In this document: piece after piece, positions 1 to 6,788 of the stretch | Position numbering within the stretch: position 1 is the stretch's first letter | Layout of the letters: each line of letters starts with the position of its first letter | DNA from: Syntrophales bacterium | GTDB lineage: Bacteria > Desulfobacterota > Syntrophia > Syntrophales > UBA2192 | Direction of reading: 5' to 3' | Length of the DNA: 12,185 nt | Assembly (NCBI GenBank): GCA_025454095.1 | Contig: JALOPC010000023.1 | Location: 1-12,185, forward strand | Notes under the pieces: generated by a model | Databases searched by the model: none | Told to the model about the DNA's origin: nothing | What the model saw: only the letters and a program-made list of their open reading frames with translations | Made by a program: the position numbers and the translations under genes

Positions 1-2
1 AC

Positions 3-80
3 GAGCTGGCAAAACGGGAAGTGGCCCCGCACCTCTACGAGTCCAAGAACGAAGCGCACAAGCACCTGAAGGAGACATGA
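3..80 (+). CDS. C-terminal end of an unidentified protein (5' end outside window)
   Basis: An open frame enters from the left edge and ends with TGA at 78-80. It encodes 25 residues ending in HKHLKET. Third codon positions are mostly G or C, as in the real genes of the window, and a stem-loop follows three bases after the stop. Both observations support a genuine gene end. The tail is charged and probably helical. It is too short to assign to a family, and I do not recognise it. It is co-directional with the HPP gene, which begins about 150 bp further on. Confidence 0.5.
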   Translation, partial: ELAKREVAPHLYESKNEAHKHLKET

Positions 81-82
81 CG

Positions 83-111
83 GACAGGGCCGGGCTCGAA
101 CCGGTTCTGTC
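83..111 (+). terminator. Stem-loop after the first gene, no U-tract
   Basis: The arms at 83-93 (GACAGGGCCGG) and 101-111 (CCGGTTCTGTC) pair over 11 positions, counting two G-U wobbles, around a 7-nt loop. The structure begins three bases after the stop codon at 78-80, where a terminator is expected. There is no run of T after it, so it is not a textbook intrinsic terminator. It may instead protect the 3' end of the transcript or act with Rho. Confidence 0.45.
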
Positions 112-224
112 GTTCGCGGGGAAGACTGCCCGTCGGCACCCCGCCCCGGCGCCCTTTCCCGATCGTTTTGCTTGCTCATCTCGGCGGCCGTGATCAGGCC
201 GGCCGCCTCCAATGCCGACAGGAC

Positions 225-229
225 GGGAG
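225..229 (+). promoter_or_regulatory. Ribosome binding site deciding the HPP start
   Basis: GGGAG lies five bases before the ATG at 235. The frame is open further upstream, with an in-frame ATG at 172, but that one lacks a comparable purine run and would add a 21-residue tail unlike the family. The start at 235 is therefore preferred. Confidence 0.6.
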
Positions 230-234
230 TGGGG

Positions 235-798
235 ATGAAACGGTCCGTTCAGAAGATGATCGAGGAATTCAGGCTCTACTGGAAGCACTACGTCCTGCAG
301 AGCCTCTTTGCCACCGTGGCGGTGTTCGTCGTGCTCTATTTCCTGAGCCTCCAGAACGCGGTCATCATCGCCTCGCTCGGGGCGTCTACGTTCATCGTGT
401 TCGCCATGCCGGACAATGTCACGGCCAAGCCGCGCAACGTCGTCGGCGGGCACCTCGTGGGGCTGTTCTGGGGGTCCGTGTTTTCCTATGTCCCCCACGC
501 AGCCATGGTCGAGTGCCTCGCCTGTTACGCGCTGGCCGTCGGGCTGTCCATCTTCACCATGGTGGTTACGGACACCGAGCACCCCCCCGCGTCGGGAACC
601 GCCCTCGGGGTTGCCATCACGGGCATGTCGCCCCACGTGCTGGTGGCCGTCGTCCTGGGCATCGTCCTGCTCTCCCTGATCCACCGGTTCTTCAAGCCCT
701 ACGGAGAGAAAAAAGTAGAGGAAGAAATCCGGGGCCGGGAAGTCGGGAGTCAGCCGCAAGCCAGCGCGAAAAAATCCCCCTTTCATCCCCCTTTGTAA
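235..798 (+). CDS. HPP family integral membrane protein
   Basis: The protein has 187 residues. After a short basic N-terminus it is almost entirely hydrophobic, with membrane segments at roughly residues 20-38, 41-58, 70-88, 91-111 and 122-150. The family signature is visible: KPRNVVGGH at 65-73 and the HPP motif at 116-118 within TEHPPASGTAL. HPP proteins are small inner-membrane proteins. Some plant and cyanobacterial members act in nitrite transport, but the bacterial role is mostly unknown, so no substrate is assigned here. The last ten or so residues (SPFHPPL end) are encoded by a palindromic repeat at 771-820, which also supplies the stop codon. The native C-terminus may have been replaced by repeat insertion. 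The gene converges with the PhaC-like gene at 861-2642, and nothing visible links it to PHA metabolism. Confidence 0.85.
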   Translation: MKRSVQKMIEEFRLYWKHYVLQSLFATVAVFVVLYFLSLQNAVIIASLGASTFIVFAMPDNVTAKPRNVVGGHLVGLFWGSVFSYVPHAAMVECLACYALAVGLSIFTMVVTDTEHPPASGTALGVAITGMSPHVLVAVVLGIVLLSLIHRFFKPYGEKKVEEEIRGREVGSQPQASAKKSPFHPPL

Positions 799-820
799 AA
801 GGGGGACAGAGGGGGATTTT
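771..820. repeat. 50-bp palindromic repeat of C5/G5 blocks between convergent genes
   Basis: The left half carries AAAATCCCCC and, six bases later, a second CCCCC followed by TTTG. The right half mirrors it as AAAAGGGGG, a five-base spacer and GGGGGATTTT. The arms are perfect over the blocks and differ by one base in the inner spacer. This block layout resembles dispersed palindromic repeats that I recall as common between genes in deltaproteobacteria and related phyla. It spans the HPP stop codon (796-798) and sits 40 bp from the end of the convergent gene, so it could also terminate transcription in both directions. Confidence 0.75.
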
Positions 821-860
821 CCTTCCGAGAACCCGTGTCCCGACGCCTGTGCGAAGCGCG

Positions 861-2642
861 TCAGTGCGACTTGAAGAAGTCGTTCACCAGCGTGAGGTAC
901 TCCGCCAGCAGCACCTTGCTCACCACGAAGATGTGCCCCACGTTTTTCTCGATGAGGCGGTTCAGGCCGCCGCGGGAGACGCCGATGTTTTTCCCGATTT
1001 CTCCCCACAGCTCGCAGGATATGCAGGAGCCCGTCGGGGCGATCGGGTCGCGGGTGCCGCGGTAGCAGAAGATGAGCACGCCGGCCTCGTCGAGGGCGCT
1101 CATCCGCACCGGTTTGCCGTCCAGGGCCGGGACGGAGGAGGGCAGCGTGTAGGTGCCTTCCATGAGGGCGTTGCCCAGGAAGAACTGGCCGATCCACTCC
1201 CGGTGCGCCCGGGCGGGGAACTTGGTGCCGTGGGTGAGCCAGTAGAGGAAGGGCGCCGAGTCCTCGATGGCGCCGGGCCAGTAGGCGCGTCCGTAGAAAC
1301 CCATCGACACGGTGTACTGGACGCCGGGCTGGATCTCGTTCATCCCGGCCTCGATCAGGAAGGCGGGCACGTTCACCTCCCCGTAGAGCTCCTTCATGAG
1401 CAGGGGGTCGTACTGCTTGCGGATGAGCTGGCGCATGGCGGCATGCCCGCTCTCCCCGTCGTCGAATTTCACGGGTGTCGCCATGACGGCGATCTTCCAG
1501 ATGTCCATCGGCTCGCCGCGCGCGAGGCACTCCTCGGCCCGCCGCGCGAGATAGGGGAGCATGAGGGTGCCCGCCATGCAGTAGGCCATGATGTAGATGG
1601 CGGAGCCGGGGTGGCGTTTCTGGATGATGTCGAGATAGGCGTCGGGAACGGTCTTGCCGTAGAAATCGAGGCCCAGCTCCGTTTCTGCGGGGCCCGGGTC
1701 CCCGTGGTCGACCATGTAGACCTCGTAGCCTTCCCGGTGCATGCCCTCGACGACGGATTTCCCCTCGGCCAGGTCGAAGATCTCGGGCTTGTTGATCATC
1801 GGGGTCGCCAGGTAGACGATCTTGCCGTTGGGCTCCTGCCCCTTCGGCAGGGGGTAGTGGCGCAGGGTGACCGAGTGCAGCCGCGAACCCTTGATCACCT
1901 CGTAGGGCAGGTAGCCGATCTTGCCCCCCATGAACCGGTCGGCGAAGTCGCGGATGTCGAATGCGTTGTGACGCCACAGGGCCTCGACGCGGGCGCGTCC
2001 CTCCTCCAGCCAGGTTCCGAGGGACATCCCGTCGCTGCCGTCCGGGTTTTTCTTCATGAAGGGCATGTCGTCGACGGGCTGCTCCGTGATGAGCACCACG
2101 AGCGATTTCAGGAGATCCTTCATGGCCTTGAGGCGCGTGAGCCCCCGGGAGTTGTAGGAGAGTTCGAGCCACCGGAACTCCTTCATGCAGTTGCGCAGCA
2201 GCTGCTTGCCTTCCTCCGAGGTGGAGACCGCCCGCGCGACGCGCGGGTCGAATTTCCCGTTGCGCATGAAGCAGCTGCACAGGTTGTAGAGCAGCTTCGC
2301 GTAGGTCTGGTAGATCCAGCTGTTCATCTCGGCGAAGGCGTCGGGGTTGCGCCCCGCCCTCGTGGCGATGCGGGCCTGCGTCTTGATGGGGCCGGTCAGG
2401 GTGTTTTCGATGAGGTTGGCCTGCCACCCCGCCAGCGCGGCAAAGGGGCCGAAGAAGTGGGGCTGGCCCGCCATGGTTTTCAGGATCTCCTGGTAGAGGA
2501 AGAGGGACCGGACCTGGCCCCCCGCCAGCTTGCTCTTCCAGGGTACGGCGAGTTTGTAGCCCTCCGCGTTGTCGGCCGGCGTCGTGCCGATCAGGGAAAG
2601 AAGTTCCTGGGGAGAAATCCGCTCCGCGCTCGCTTTCTTCAT
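861..2642 (-). CDS. Divergent PHA synthase-like (PhaC-like) alpha/beta hydrolase, 593 aa
   Basis: This large cytosolic protein belongs to the PHA synthase superfamily. The C-terminal half (about 270-590) has the alpha/beta-hydrolase core. The nucleophile elbow reads MAYCMAG with Cys355. The acid lies in YRGTRDPIAP (Asp532), and the histidine in NVGHIFVVS (His570). The Cys-Asp-His order and spacing are those of PHA synthases, which use cysteine rather than serine. The elbow is unusual, AxCxAG instead of GxCxGG. The N-terminal 270 residues are helical and without a recognised motif. The ATG at 2642 has AAGGAG seven bases upstream (2650-2655). Polymerase, depolymerase or acyl-transfer activity are all possible. 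Superfamily membership is firm and the reaction is not. It lies outside the main pha operon, behind the methyltransferase gene. Confidence 0.75.
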   Translation of the reverse strand: MKKASAERISPQELLSLIGTTPADNAEGYKLAVPWKSKLAGGQVRSLFLYQEILKTMAGQPHFFGPFAALAGWQANLIENTLTGPIKTQARIATRAGRNPDAFAEMNSWIYQTYAKLLYNLCSCFMRNGKFDPRVARAVSTSEEGKQLLRNCMKEFRWLELSYNSRGLTRLKAMKDLLKSLVVLITEQPVDDMPFMKKNPDGSDGMSLGTWLEEGRARVEALWRHNAFDIRDFADRFMGGKIGYLPYEVIKGSRLHSVTLRHYPLPKGQEPNGKIVYLATPMINKPEIFDLAEGKSVVEGMHREGYEVYMVDHGDPGPAETELGLDFYGKTVPDAYLDIIQKRHPGSAIYIMAYCMAGTLMLPYLARRAEECLARGEPMDIWKIAVMATPVKFDDGESGHAAMRQLIRKQYDPLLMKELYGEVNVPAFLIEAGMNEIQPGVQYTVSMGFYGRAYWPGAIEDSAPFLYWLTHGTKFPARAHREWIGQFFLGNALMEGTYTLPSSVPALDGKPVRMSALDEAGVLIFCYRGTRDPIAPTGSCISCELWGEIGKNIGVSRGGLNRLIEKNVGHIFVVSKVLLAEYLTLVNDFFKSH

Positions 2643-2763
2643 GGGGCCGCTCCTTGCCGGTCAACAGTGCCTGCGTTCAAGAGCCGTTTCCTCGCCGCGG
2701 CAGCCGGCTCCCCGTGCGCCGGGCAGACTGCCAATTCCTTCGACATGCAAAAGCCCGACCAAC

Positions 2764-2798
2764 CCGGCCCGCGTGCAGTGGAGTCGAGACCGGGCCGG
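2764..2798. repeat. 8-bp inverted repeat between methyltransferase and PhaC-like gene
   Basis: CCGGCCCG (2764-2771) and CGGGCCGG (2791-2798) are perfect complements around a 19-nt loop. The repeat lies 28 bp beyond the stop of the methyltransferase gene on the minus strand, so it may end that transcript. There is no T-run on either side. In DNA this GC-rich an 8-bp match can also arise by chance. Confidence 0.3.
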
Positions 2799-2825
2799 AT
2801 GGACGGGCGGCATGGGTTTCACGGT

Positions 2826-3665
2826 TCATTCCCGGGCGAAGCCCAGGTGGACGATCCGGTTGCCGAGCACGGACATCGCCTGGGGGGGGAAGAAATTCAG
2901 CCATCCCCAGCGCTCGCGGTGGTGTTCCAGGACGTTGCTCTCGCCGAGGACTTTCAGTCCGCATCCCCAGGACTCCATGGCCCGGCAGTCGCCCAGGGCC
3001 CAGCGGAATTCGAGGCTGCCGCTCGCGATCCTCGACAGGCAGGGATCGTATTTCCCCAGCCCGAGGGCGCAGGGGGCGAGCATCTCCATCAGCATCTGCG
3101 CCCCGGGAAAGCGACCGGTCAGGCACGCGAAGACGGAGCGAACCTCCTCTTCGGCGAAGTACATGAAGAGGCCCTCGGCGACGATCAGGACGGGCTGCCG
3201 GCCCTGCGTCACGGGCTCGAACGTGGCGGGCTCCGTCACCGACCCGGCGATGCAGCCGTATCGCTTCGTTTCCCGGAAAAAGACCCTGCGCAGCGCGACG
3301 ACCTCCGGCAGGTCGACTTCGACCCAGCGGATCTCCCCGTTGTCGAGGCGGGAGAAACGGGTGCTGAGGCCGGCCCCGAGGTTGATCACGACGGCCCGGG
3401 GGTGCGCGGCGATAAAGGCCGCCGTCGCGTCGTCGAGCAGCTTCGTGCGGACGGCGATGCCTGTTTGCGTCATCCAGGCCCCCTCGAACCTGGAGAAATC
3501 GTAATCGAGATTTTCGAAGATCTCCAGGGCGATCGGGTCCCGGATGATCGCGTCGGGGCGCCGCGTCTCGACGGCCCTGGCCCACAGGGGGATCAGCAGG
3601 GTTTCGGAAACCCCGGCGAGTCGCACGGGCTCTTTCCACAGCCGGTGAAGGACTGCCGTTTTCAT
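2826..3665 (-). CDS. SAM-dependent methyltransferase, leucine carboxymethyltransferase (LCM/TcmP-like) family
   Basis: The protein has 279 residues, the usual family length. The class I SAM-binding motif I reads NLGAGLSTR at about 95-103. The acidic residue that ends strand 2 is in EVDLPEV (116-122). The family block EGLFMYF sits at 164-170. The early segment with KLLDDATAAFI is also typical of this family, which includes the TcmP-type O-methyltransferases and the eukaryotic PP2A carboxymethyltransferase. Bacterial members methylate carboxyl or hydroxyl groups of small molecules, and the substrate cannot be read from sequence. The ATG at 3665 has only a weak purine stretch (GGGA about 9 nt upstream). 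It is preceded by 320 bp of non-coding DNA and followed 180 bp later by the PhaC-like gene on the same strand. Confidence 0.8.
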   Translation of the reverse strand: MKTAVLHRLWKEPVRLAGVSETLLIPLWARAVETRRPDAIIRDPIALEIFENLDYDFSRFEGAWMTQTGIAVRTKLLDDATAAFIAAHPRAVVINLGAGLSTRFSRLDNGEIRWVEVDLPEVVALRRVFFRETKRYGCIAGSVTEPATFEPVTQGRQPVLIVAEGLFMYFAEEEVRSVFACLTGRFPGAQMLMEMLAPCALGLGKYDPCLSRIASGSLEFRWALGDCRAMESWGCGLKVLGESNVLEHHRERWGWLNFFPPQAMSVLGNRIVHLGFARE

Positions 3666-3986
3666 GGCATTCGGTCCCGGTGGGTTGGGTGGCGGTTGAA
3701 ACGGGGGTTGACCGCGGAACGGGTCCGACGGGTCGGACGTGCCTCAACTCCAGTCCGGGCATGCGCCCCGCAAAACAGGGGCCGACCCGGCAGCAGGTTC
3801 AAGCGCGACAACGGGAAAAGCAGACAACGGCACAGCAGATAACTGCTTACTGTGTAACATGGTTTTGCGCATTGGGCAAAGGGTTTGTCGGAGAGGGATT
3901 GCAAGGCGCTCAGGGATGTGTCCACCCCCCGGGGGATGAGCCCGGGGGGGTGAAAGGGCAGTGTCGGTCAATGCGTCAGCGGGACA
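3666..3986. other. Non-coding region between phaJ and the methyltransferase gene
   Basis: No frame here shows coding character. It holds the GC-rich hairpin at 3923-3952 near the end of phaJ. It also holds a more AT-rich patch at about 3830-3870 that could carry the methyltransferase promoter. That patch contains a small inverted repeat, AGCAG (3834-3838) and CTGCT (3843-3847). I found no convincing -35/-10 pair. Confidence 0.5.
3923..3952 (-). terminator. GC-rich hairpin downstream of phaJ
   Basis: CACCCCCCGGG (3923-3933) pairs with CCCGGGGGGGTG (3941-3952), with one bulged base and a 7-nt loop. It lies about 35 bp past the phaJ stop at the end of the PHA operon, where the transcript should end. 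There is no U-tract, so termination would have to be Rho-assisted, or the hairpin simply stabilises the 3' end. Confidence 0.45.
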
Positions 3987-4415
3987 TTACTTCTTTGGCG
4001 CCTTGGGCGGTGATATCACGGCCTCGCCGTCCACGAGAAGAACACCGTCCTGGTTGACGCACGTCGTTCTGAATTTCACGCGGTTTTTCTCCGCCACTTT
4101 CTCCGTGACCTCCACGCGTGCCGTGACGGTGTCGCCGATCCGCACGGGGGCCTTGAACTCCATGAACTGGCTCAAATAAATGGTCCCCGGGCCGGGGAGT
4201 TTCATGGCGAACACCGCCGAGATGAATCCCGCCGAGATCATCCCGTGGGCGATCCGGCCCTTGAAGAAGGTGTCTTTTGCGTAGGCCTCGTTGACGTGGG
4301 CCGGGTTGAAGTCGCCCGTGACCCCGGCAAAGAGGTAGACGTCCGTTTCGGTGACGGTCTTGGCCATTTCCGCCGCATCGCCCACGTTCATCTCGTCAAT
4401 CGTCTTCCCGATCAT
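3987..4415 (-). CDS. phaJ: MaoC-like (R)-specific enoyl-CoA hydratase, PhaJ type
   Basis: The protein has 142 residues and a single hot-dog domain. The hydratase-2 motif is complete: FAGVTGDFNPAH (29-40), then FKGRIAHGM (51-59). Catalytic Asp35 and His40 sit exactly four positions later than Asp31 and His36 of Aeromonas caviae PhaJ. PhaJ hydrates trans-2-enoyl-CoA to (R)-3-hydroxyacyl-CoA, linking fatty acid oxidation to PHA synthesis. This fits its place as the last gene of the synthase operon. AGGGGG lies about four bases before the ATG at 4415. A short Pro/Lys C-terminal tail follows the domain. The same fold occurs in MaoC proteins with other acyl-CoA substrates, so chain-length preference is unknown. 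Confidence 0.88.
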   Translation of the reverse strand: MIGKTIDEMNVGDAAEMAKTVTETDVYLFAGVTGDFNPAHVNEAYAKDTFFKGRIAHGMISAGFISAVFAMKLPGPGTIYLSQFMEFKAPVRIGDTVTARVEVTEKVAEKNRVKFRTTCVNQDGVLLVDGEAVISPPKAPKK

Positions 4416-4436
4416 AGGTCCCCCTTGTAAGATATA

Positions 4437-4468
4437 GGGTATCGGGTATCGGGCATAGGGTATCGGGT
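4437..4468. repeat. Heptamer array, GGGTATC units (G-rich on plus strand)
   Basis: Consecutive 7-bp units read GGGTATC (4437-4443), GGGTATC, GGGCATA, GGGTATC and then GGGT. This gives five GGG runs, each separated by exactly four bases, which matches the canonical G-quadruplex pattern on the plus strand. It lies just upstream of the phaJ ribosome site. Confidence 0.85.
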
Positions 4469-4485
4469 CGGAAGAAGATCTCTTA

Positions 4486-4520
4486 CCCCTGGACCCTGGA
4501 CCCTGAACCCTGGCCCCTGG
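4486..4520. repeat. Heptamer array, ACCCTGG units (G-rich on minus strand)
   Basis: Five exact 7-bp units run without a gap: CCCCTGG, ACCCTGG, ACCCTGA, ACCCTGG and CCCCTGG. On the minus strand, which is the mRNA-like strand of the operon, each unit contributes GGG or GGGG with 3-4 nt loops. This is a second quadruplex-type motif, facing the first. It begins directly after the stop codon of the GAF gene. Confidence 0.85.
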
Positions 4521-5570
4521 TTAAAACCAGCTTTTGAAGATCCACACGTTCTCGCGCAGATCCTTCACATCCTCCTTCAGCATCGCGTAGAGGTTCATGT
4601 TCTGGATGGCCACGCCCCCCATGTAGGCGATGGCGTTGACGAACTGGATCTCGTCCTCCGTGAATTCCCGGGGCACGGCGCTGTAGAGGCGAAGCACGCC
4701 GATCACTTCGTCACGGGACTTGATGGGCACGCTGAGGATCGTGACGATGCCCTCTTCCTTTTTCTCGTCGCGGTACTGGACTCCGGCGTCGGTGGCGGCG
4801 TCCTTCACCACCACGGGTTTCCCCTGGAGGGCCTGGGCGATGCTCTTCTCCGCCGAGATGGGGCCCTTCTTGAGGTACTTCTCCGAGAGGCCGTAGCTCG
4901 CCGCGAGGCGCAGGGTCACGCGGTTTTCGTCGAGCAGGCGGATCGTGGCCGCCTTGACGTAGAGGGCCTTGGCCACGTCCTCCGTGAGGGTCTGGAGGAT
5001 CGTCTTGATGTCCGTGCTGGCCGTGATGTTGGCCGCCATGCCGAGGAAGATGCGCGTGGCGTTCCTCAGCCGCTCGATGAGGCAGGCCTTCTGGATCGCC
5101 ATGCCGCCCTGCTCGGCAAGCACGGTGACGAACTCGATTTCCTTCTCCGAGAAATCGCGGATCTCTCCCGTGTAGAGCGCCAGGCTGCCGATCAGCTCAT
5201 CCTCCGAGAGGACGGGAACGACAAGGATGGAGCCGATCCCCTCCTTCACCTTGGCCTCCTTGTTCTGGACGCGCTCGTCCTTTGCGGCGTCCCGGTAGTG
5301 GATGAACCCGTCCTTCCGGAGCAGTTTCATCGTCGGGGACATCCGGCCCGGCGCCGCGTGGATGTAGTTCTTGGAGAGCCCCGTCTGGGCCACGGCGATG
5401 TACTGGTCGTCCGCGTCGTCGCTGGCCAGGAACAGGCAGGCCGCTTTCGCCTTCATCGTGTCGACGGCGGACGTCACGATCATCTGCAGGAGTTTGTCCC
5501 GTTCGATCGTCGAGCCAAGGGCCCGGCTTACTTTGCTGATCGCCTTGATGTAATCGTTACGCTCGCTCAT
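4521..5570 (-). CDS. Tandem GAF-domain protein without output domain
   Basis: The protein has 349 residues with two GAF domains in series, about 20-165 and 185-325. Both halves show the same features: a leading helix (DKLLQMIVTSAVDTM and DIKTILQTLTEDVAKAL), the sheet segment (SILVVPVLSEDELIGSLALY and TILSVPIKSRDEVIGVLRLY), and a closing EIEFV/EIQFV helix. This implies internal duplication. GAF domains bind small ligands or mediate dimerisation. Here there is no kinase, cyclase, PP2C, HTH or sigma-54 domain, and only about 20 residues follow GAF2. It is therefore a stand-alone sensor or scaffold. GAGGGAG lies just upstream of the ATG at 5570. It sits 24 bp behind phaC and ahead of phaJ, so it is co-transcribed with the synthase. 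The ligand is unknown. Confidence 0.85.
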   Translation of the reverse strand: MSERNDYIKAISKVSRALGSTIERDKLLQMIVTSAVDTMKAKAACLFLASDDADDQYIAVAQTGLSKNYIHAAPGRMSPTMKLLRKDGFIHYRDAAKDERVQNKEAKVKEGIGSILVVPVLSEDELIGSLALYTGEIRDFSEKEIEFVTVLAEQGGMAIQKACLIERLRNATRIFLGMAANITASTDIKTILQTLTEDVAKALYVKAATIRLLDENRVTLRLAASYGLSEKYLKKGPISAEKSIAQALQGKPVVVKDAATDAGVQYRDEKKEEGIVTILSVPIKSRDEVIGVLRLYSAVPREFTEDEIQFVNAIAYMGGVAIQNMNLYAMLKEDVKDLRENVWIFKSWF

Positions 5571-5594
5571 AGATCTCCCTCGTCCTTTCCGGAG

Positions 5595-6788
5595 TTATTC
5601 CTCTTCGGCCGCGGGGACGGCCTTTGTCTTTTTCGGGGCGGTTTTCTTCGCTTCGGCGTGCACCGGCTCGGGCGACTCGTCGCGTTCCGTGAGCCAGCGG
5701 ATGATCTTCGGGCCGAACTGACGCTGCGTCTTGGAACTCACGTAGATGCCGATGTGGCCCGTGTCGAGGCAGAGGTCCTCCTTGTCCGTGCTGCCGATCC
5801 TGCTTGTCGTCTGCTCGCAGGCCGCCGGAGGCACGAGGTGGTCGTACTTGCCGTAGATGTTGAGCACGGGCATGGTGATGTTTCTCAGGTCCACCTTTCT
5901 TCCGCCCAGGACGAGCTCGTTCTTGATGAGCCGGTTCTCGATGAACATCCATTGGATGAAGTCCCGGAAGGCCTCGCCGGGCAGGTCGGGGCTGTCGAAG
6001 ATCCACCGCTCCATGCGGACGAAGTTCTCCACGAAGTCCTTGCTGTGGATGTTCTCCATCAGCCCCACGTACTTGTCGATCATGAGCCTCGCCGGGTTGA
6101 GCAGCAGAAACCCCAGGTTCATGATGTCGCCGGGGATGTTGCCGTAGGAGGCCACCAGCTTGTCGGGGTCCAGCGAGCGCGCCCAGACGTTCAGCAGCCC
6201 CGCGTCGTGGTCGAAGTTTGTCGGCGTCACCGTCAGGACGAGGTTCTTCACCTTCTCCGGGTGCAGCGCTGCGTACATGACGCTCATCGTCCCGCCCTGG
6301 CAGATCGCCATGAGATTGATCTGTTCGAGGCCGTTCTCCTCCAGGATGAAATCCACGGCGCCGTCGATGTAGCCGTTGACGTGGTCGTCGAGGTCGAGAA
6401 ACCGGTCCTTGCGGGTCGGGTATCCCCAGTCGAGCATGTAGATGTCGATGCCGGCGGCAAGAAAGGTCTCCACGACGCTGCGGCCCGGCTGCAGGTCGAG
6501 CATCGTCTCGCGGTTGACCTGGGCGTACACGATGAACAGCGGGGTCTTGAGAGACCGCTCCGCCCTGGGCCGGTAGTGCTTCAGCTTGACGCGGTCCTCC
6601 TGCCACACGACGTCGTAGGGGGTCACGGCGATGTCCGTCTCCAGCGGGCTCAGGAGGACCTCCTTGGCCCTGCGCACCTGGTCGTAGAACTTCGCCGAGT
6701 CGCCGGCCACGCGGGCCATGATCAGCTCGCCCGCCATGATGTAGGGGGCCATCAGCTCGGAGAGTTGGGGCTTCTTATCGCTTGGCAT
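5595..6788 (-). CDS. phaC: Class III PHA synthase catalytic subunit
   Basis: The protein has 397 residues. The nucleophile elbow is AICQGG with Cys163, the acid is Asp316 in YGKYDHLVP, and the histidine is His345 in DTGHIGIYV. All three lie exactly 14 residues later than Cys149, Asp302 and His331 of Allochromatium vinosum PhaC, a very strong family match. It polymerises (R)-3-hydroxyacyl-CoA onto the growing polyester at the granule surface and needs PhaE. The ATG at 6788 overlaps the end of phaE by 14 bp, so the two are translationally coupled. The core ends near residue 370. Beyond it is a 25-30 residue tail rich in Lys, Ala, Pro and Glu (KKTAPKKTKAVPAAEEE), which standard class III enzymes of about 355 residues lack. 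Confidence 0.95.
   Translation of the reverse strand: MPSDKKPQLSELMAPYIMAGELIMARVAGDSAKFYDQVRRAKEVLLSPLETDIAVTPYDVVWQEDRVKLKHYRPRAERSLKTPLFIVYAQVNRETMLDLQPGRSVVETFLAAGIDIYMLDWGYPTRKDRFLDLDDHVNGYIDGAVDFILEENGLEQINLMAICQGGTMSVMYAALHPEKVKNLVLTVTPTNFDHDAGLLNVWARSLDPDKLVASYGNIPGDIMNLGFLLLNPARLMIDKYVGLMENIHSKDFVENFVRMERWIFDSPDLPGEAFRDFIQWMFIENRLIKNELVLGGRKVDLRNITMPVLNIYGKYDHLVPPAACEQTTSRIGSTDKEDLCLDTGHIGIYVSSKTQRQFGPKIIRWLTERDESPEPVHAEAKKTAPKKTKAVPAAEEE

Noticed and set aside
172..234. Upstream in-frame ATG extending the HPP protein by 21 residues
   Set aside because: It has no good ribosome site, while GGGAG precedes the ATG at 235. The extension lacks the hydrophobic or basic character expected at this terminus.
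2677..3762. A 361-codon minus-strand frame overlapping the methyltransferase gene in another frame
   Set aside because: The translation is Arg/Pro/Gly-rich, while the 279-residue frame in the same place carries the SAM-binding motifs.
168..3842. A 1,224-codon open frame on the plus strand running through the methyltransferase and PhaC-like genes
   Set aside because: It is antisense to two genes with clear motifs. Its translation is Arg/Gly/His/Val-rich low-complexity sequence, typical of a shadow frame in GC-rich DNA.
3662..3925. Small frames on both strands in the gap before the methyltransferase gene
   Set aside because: They have no ribosome site, lack GC3 bias, and give Arg/Pro/Cys-rich translations. 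Nothing supports expression.
4437..4520. CRISPR-like interpretation of the heptamer arrays
   Set aside because: The units are 7 bp and contiguous, without spacers, so this is a tandem microrepeat and not a CRISPR array.
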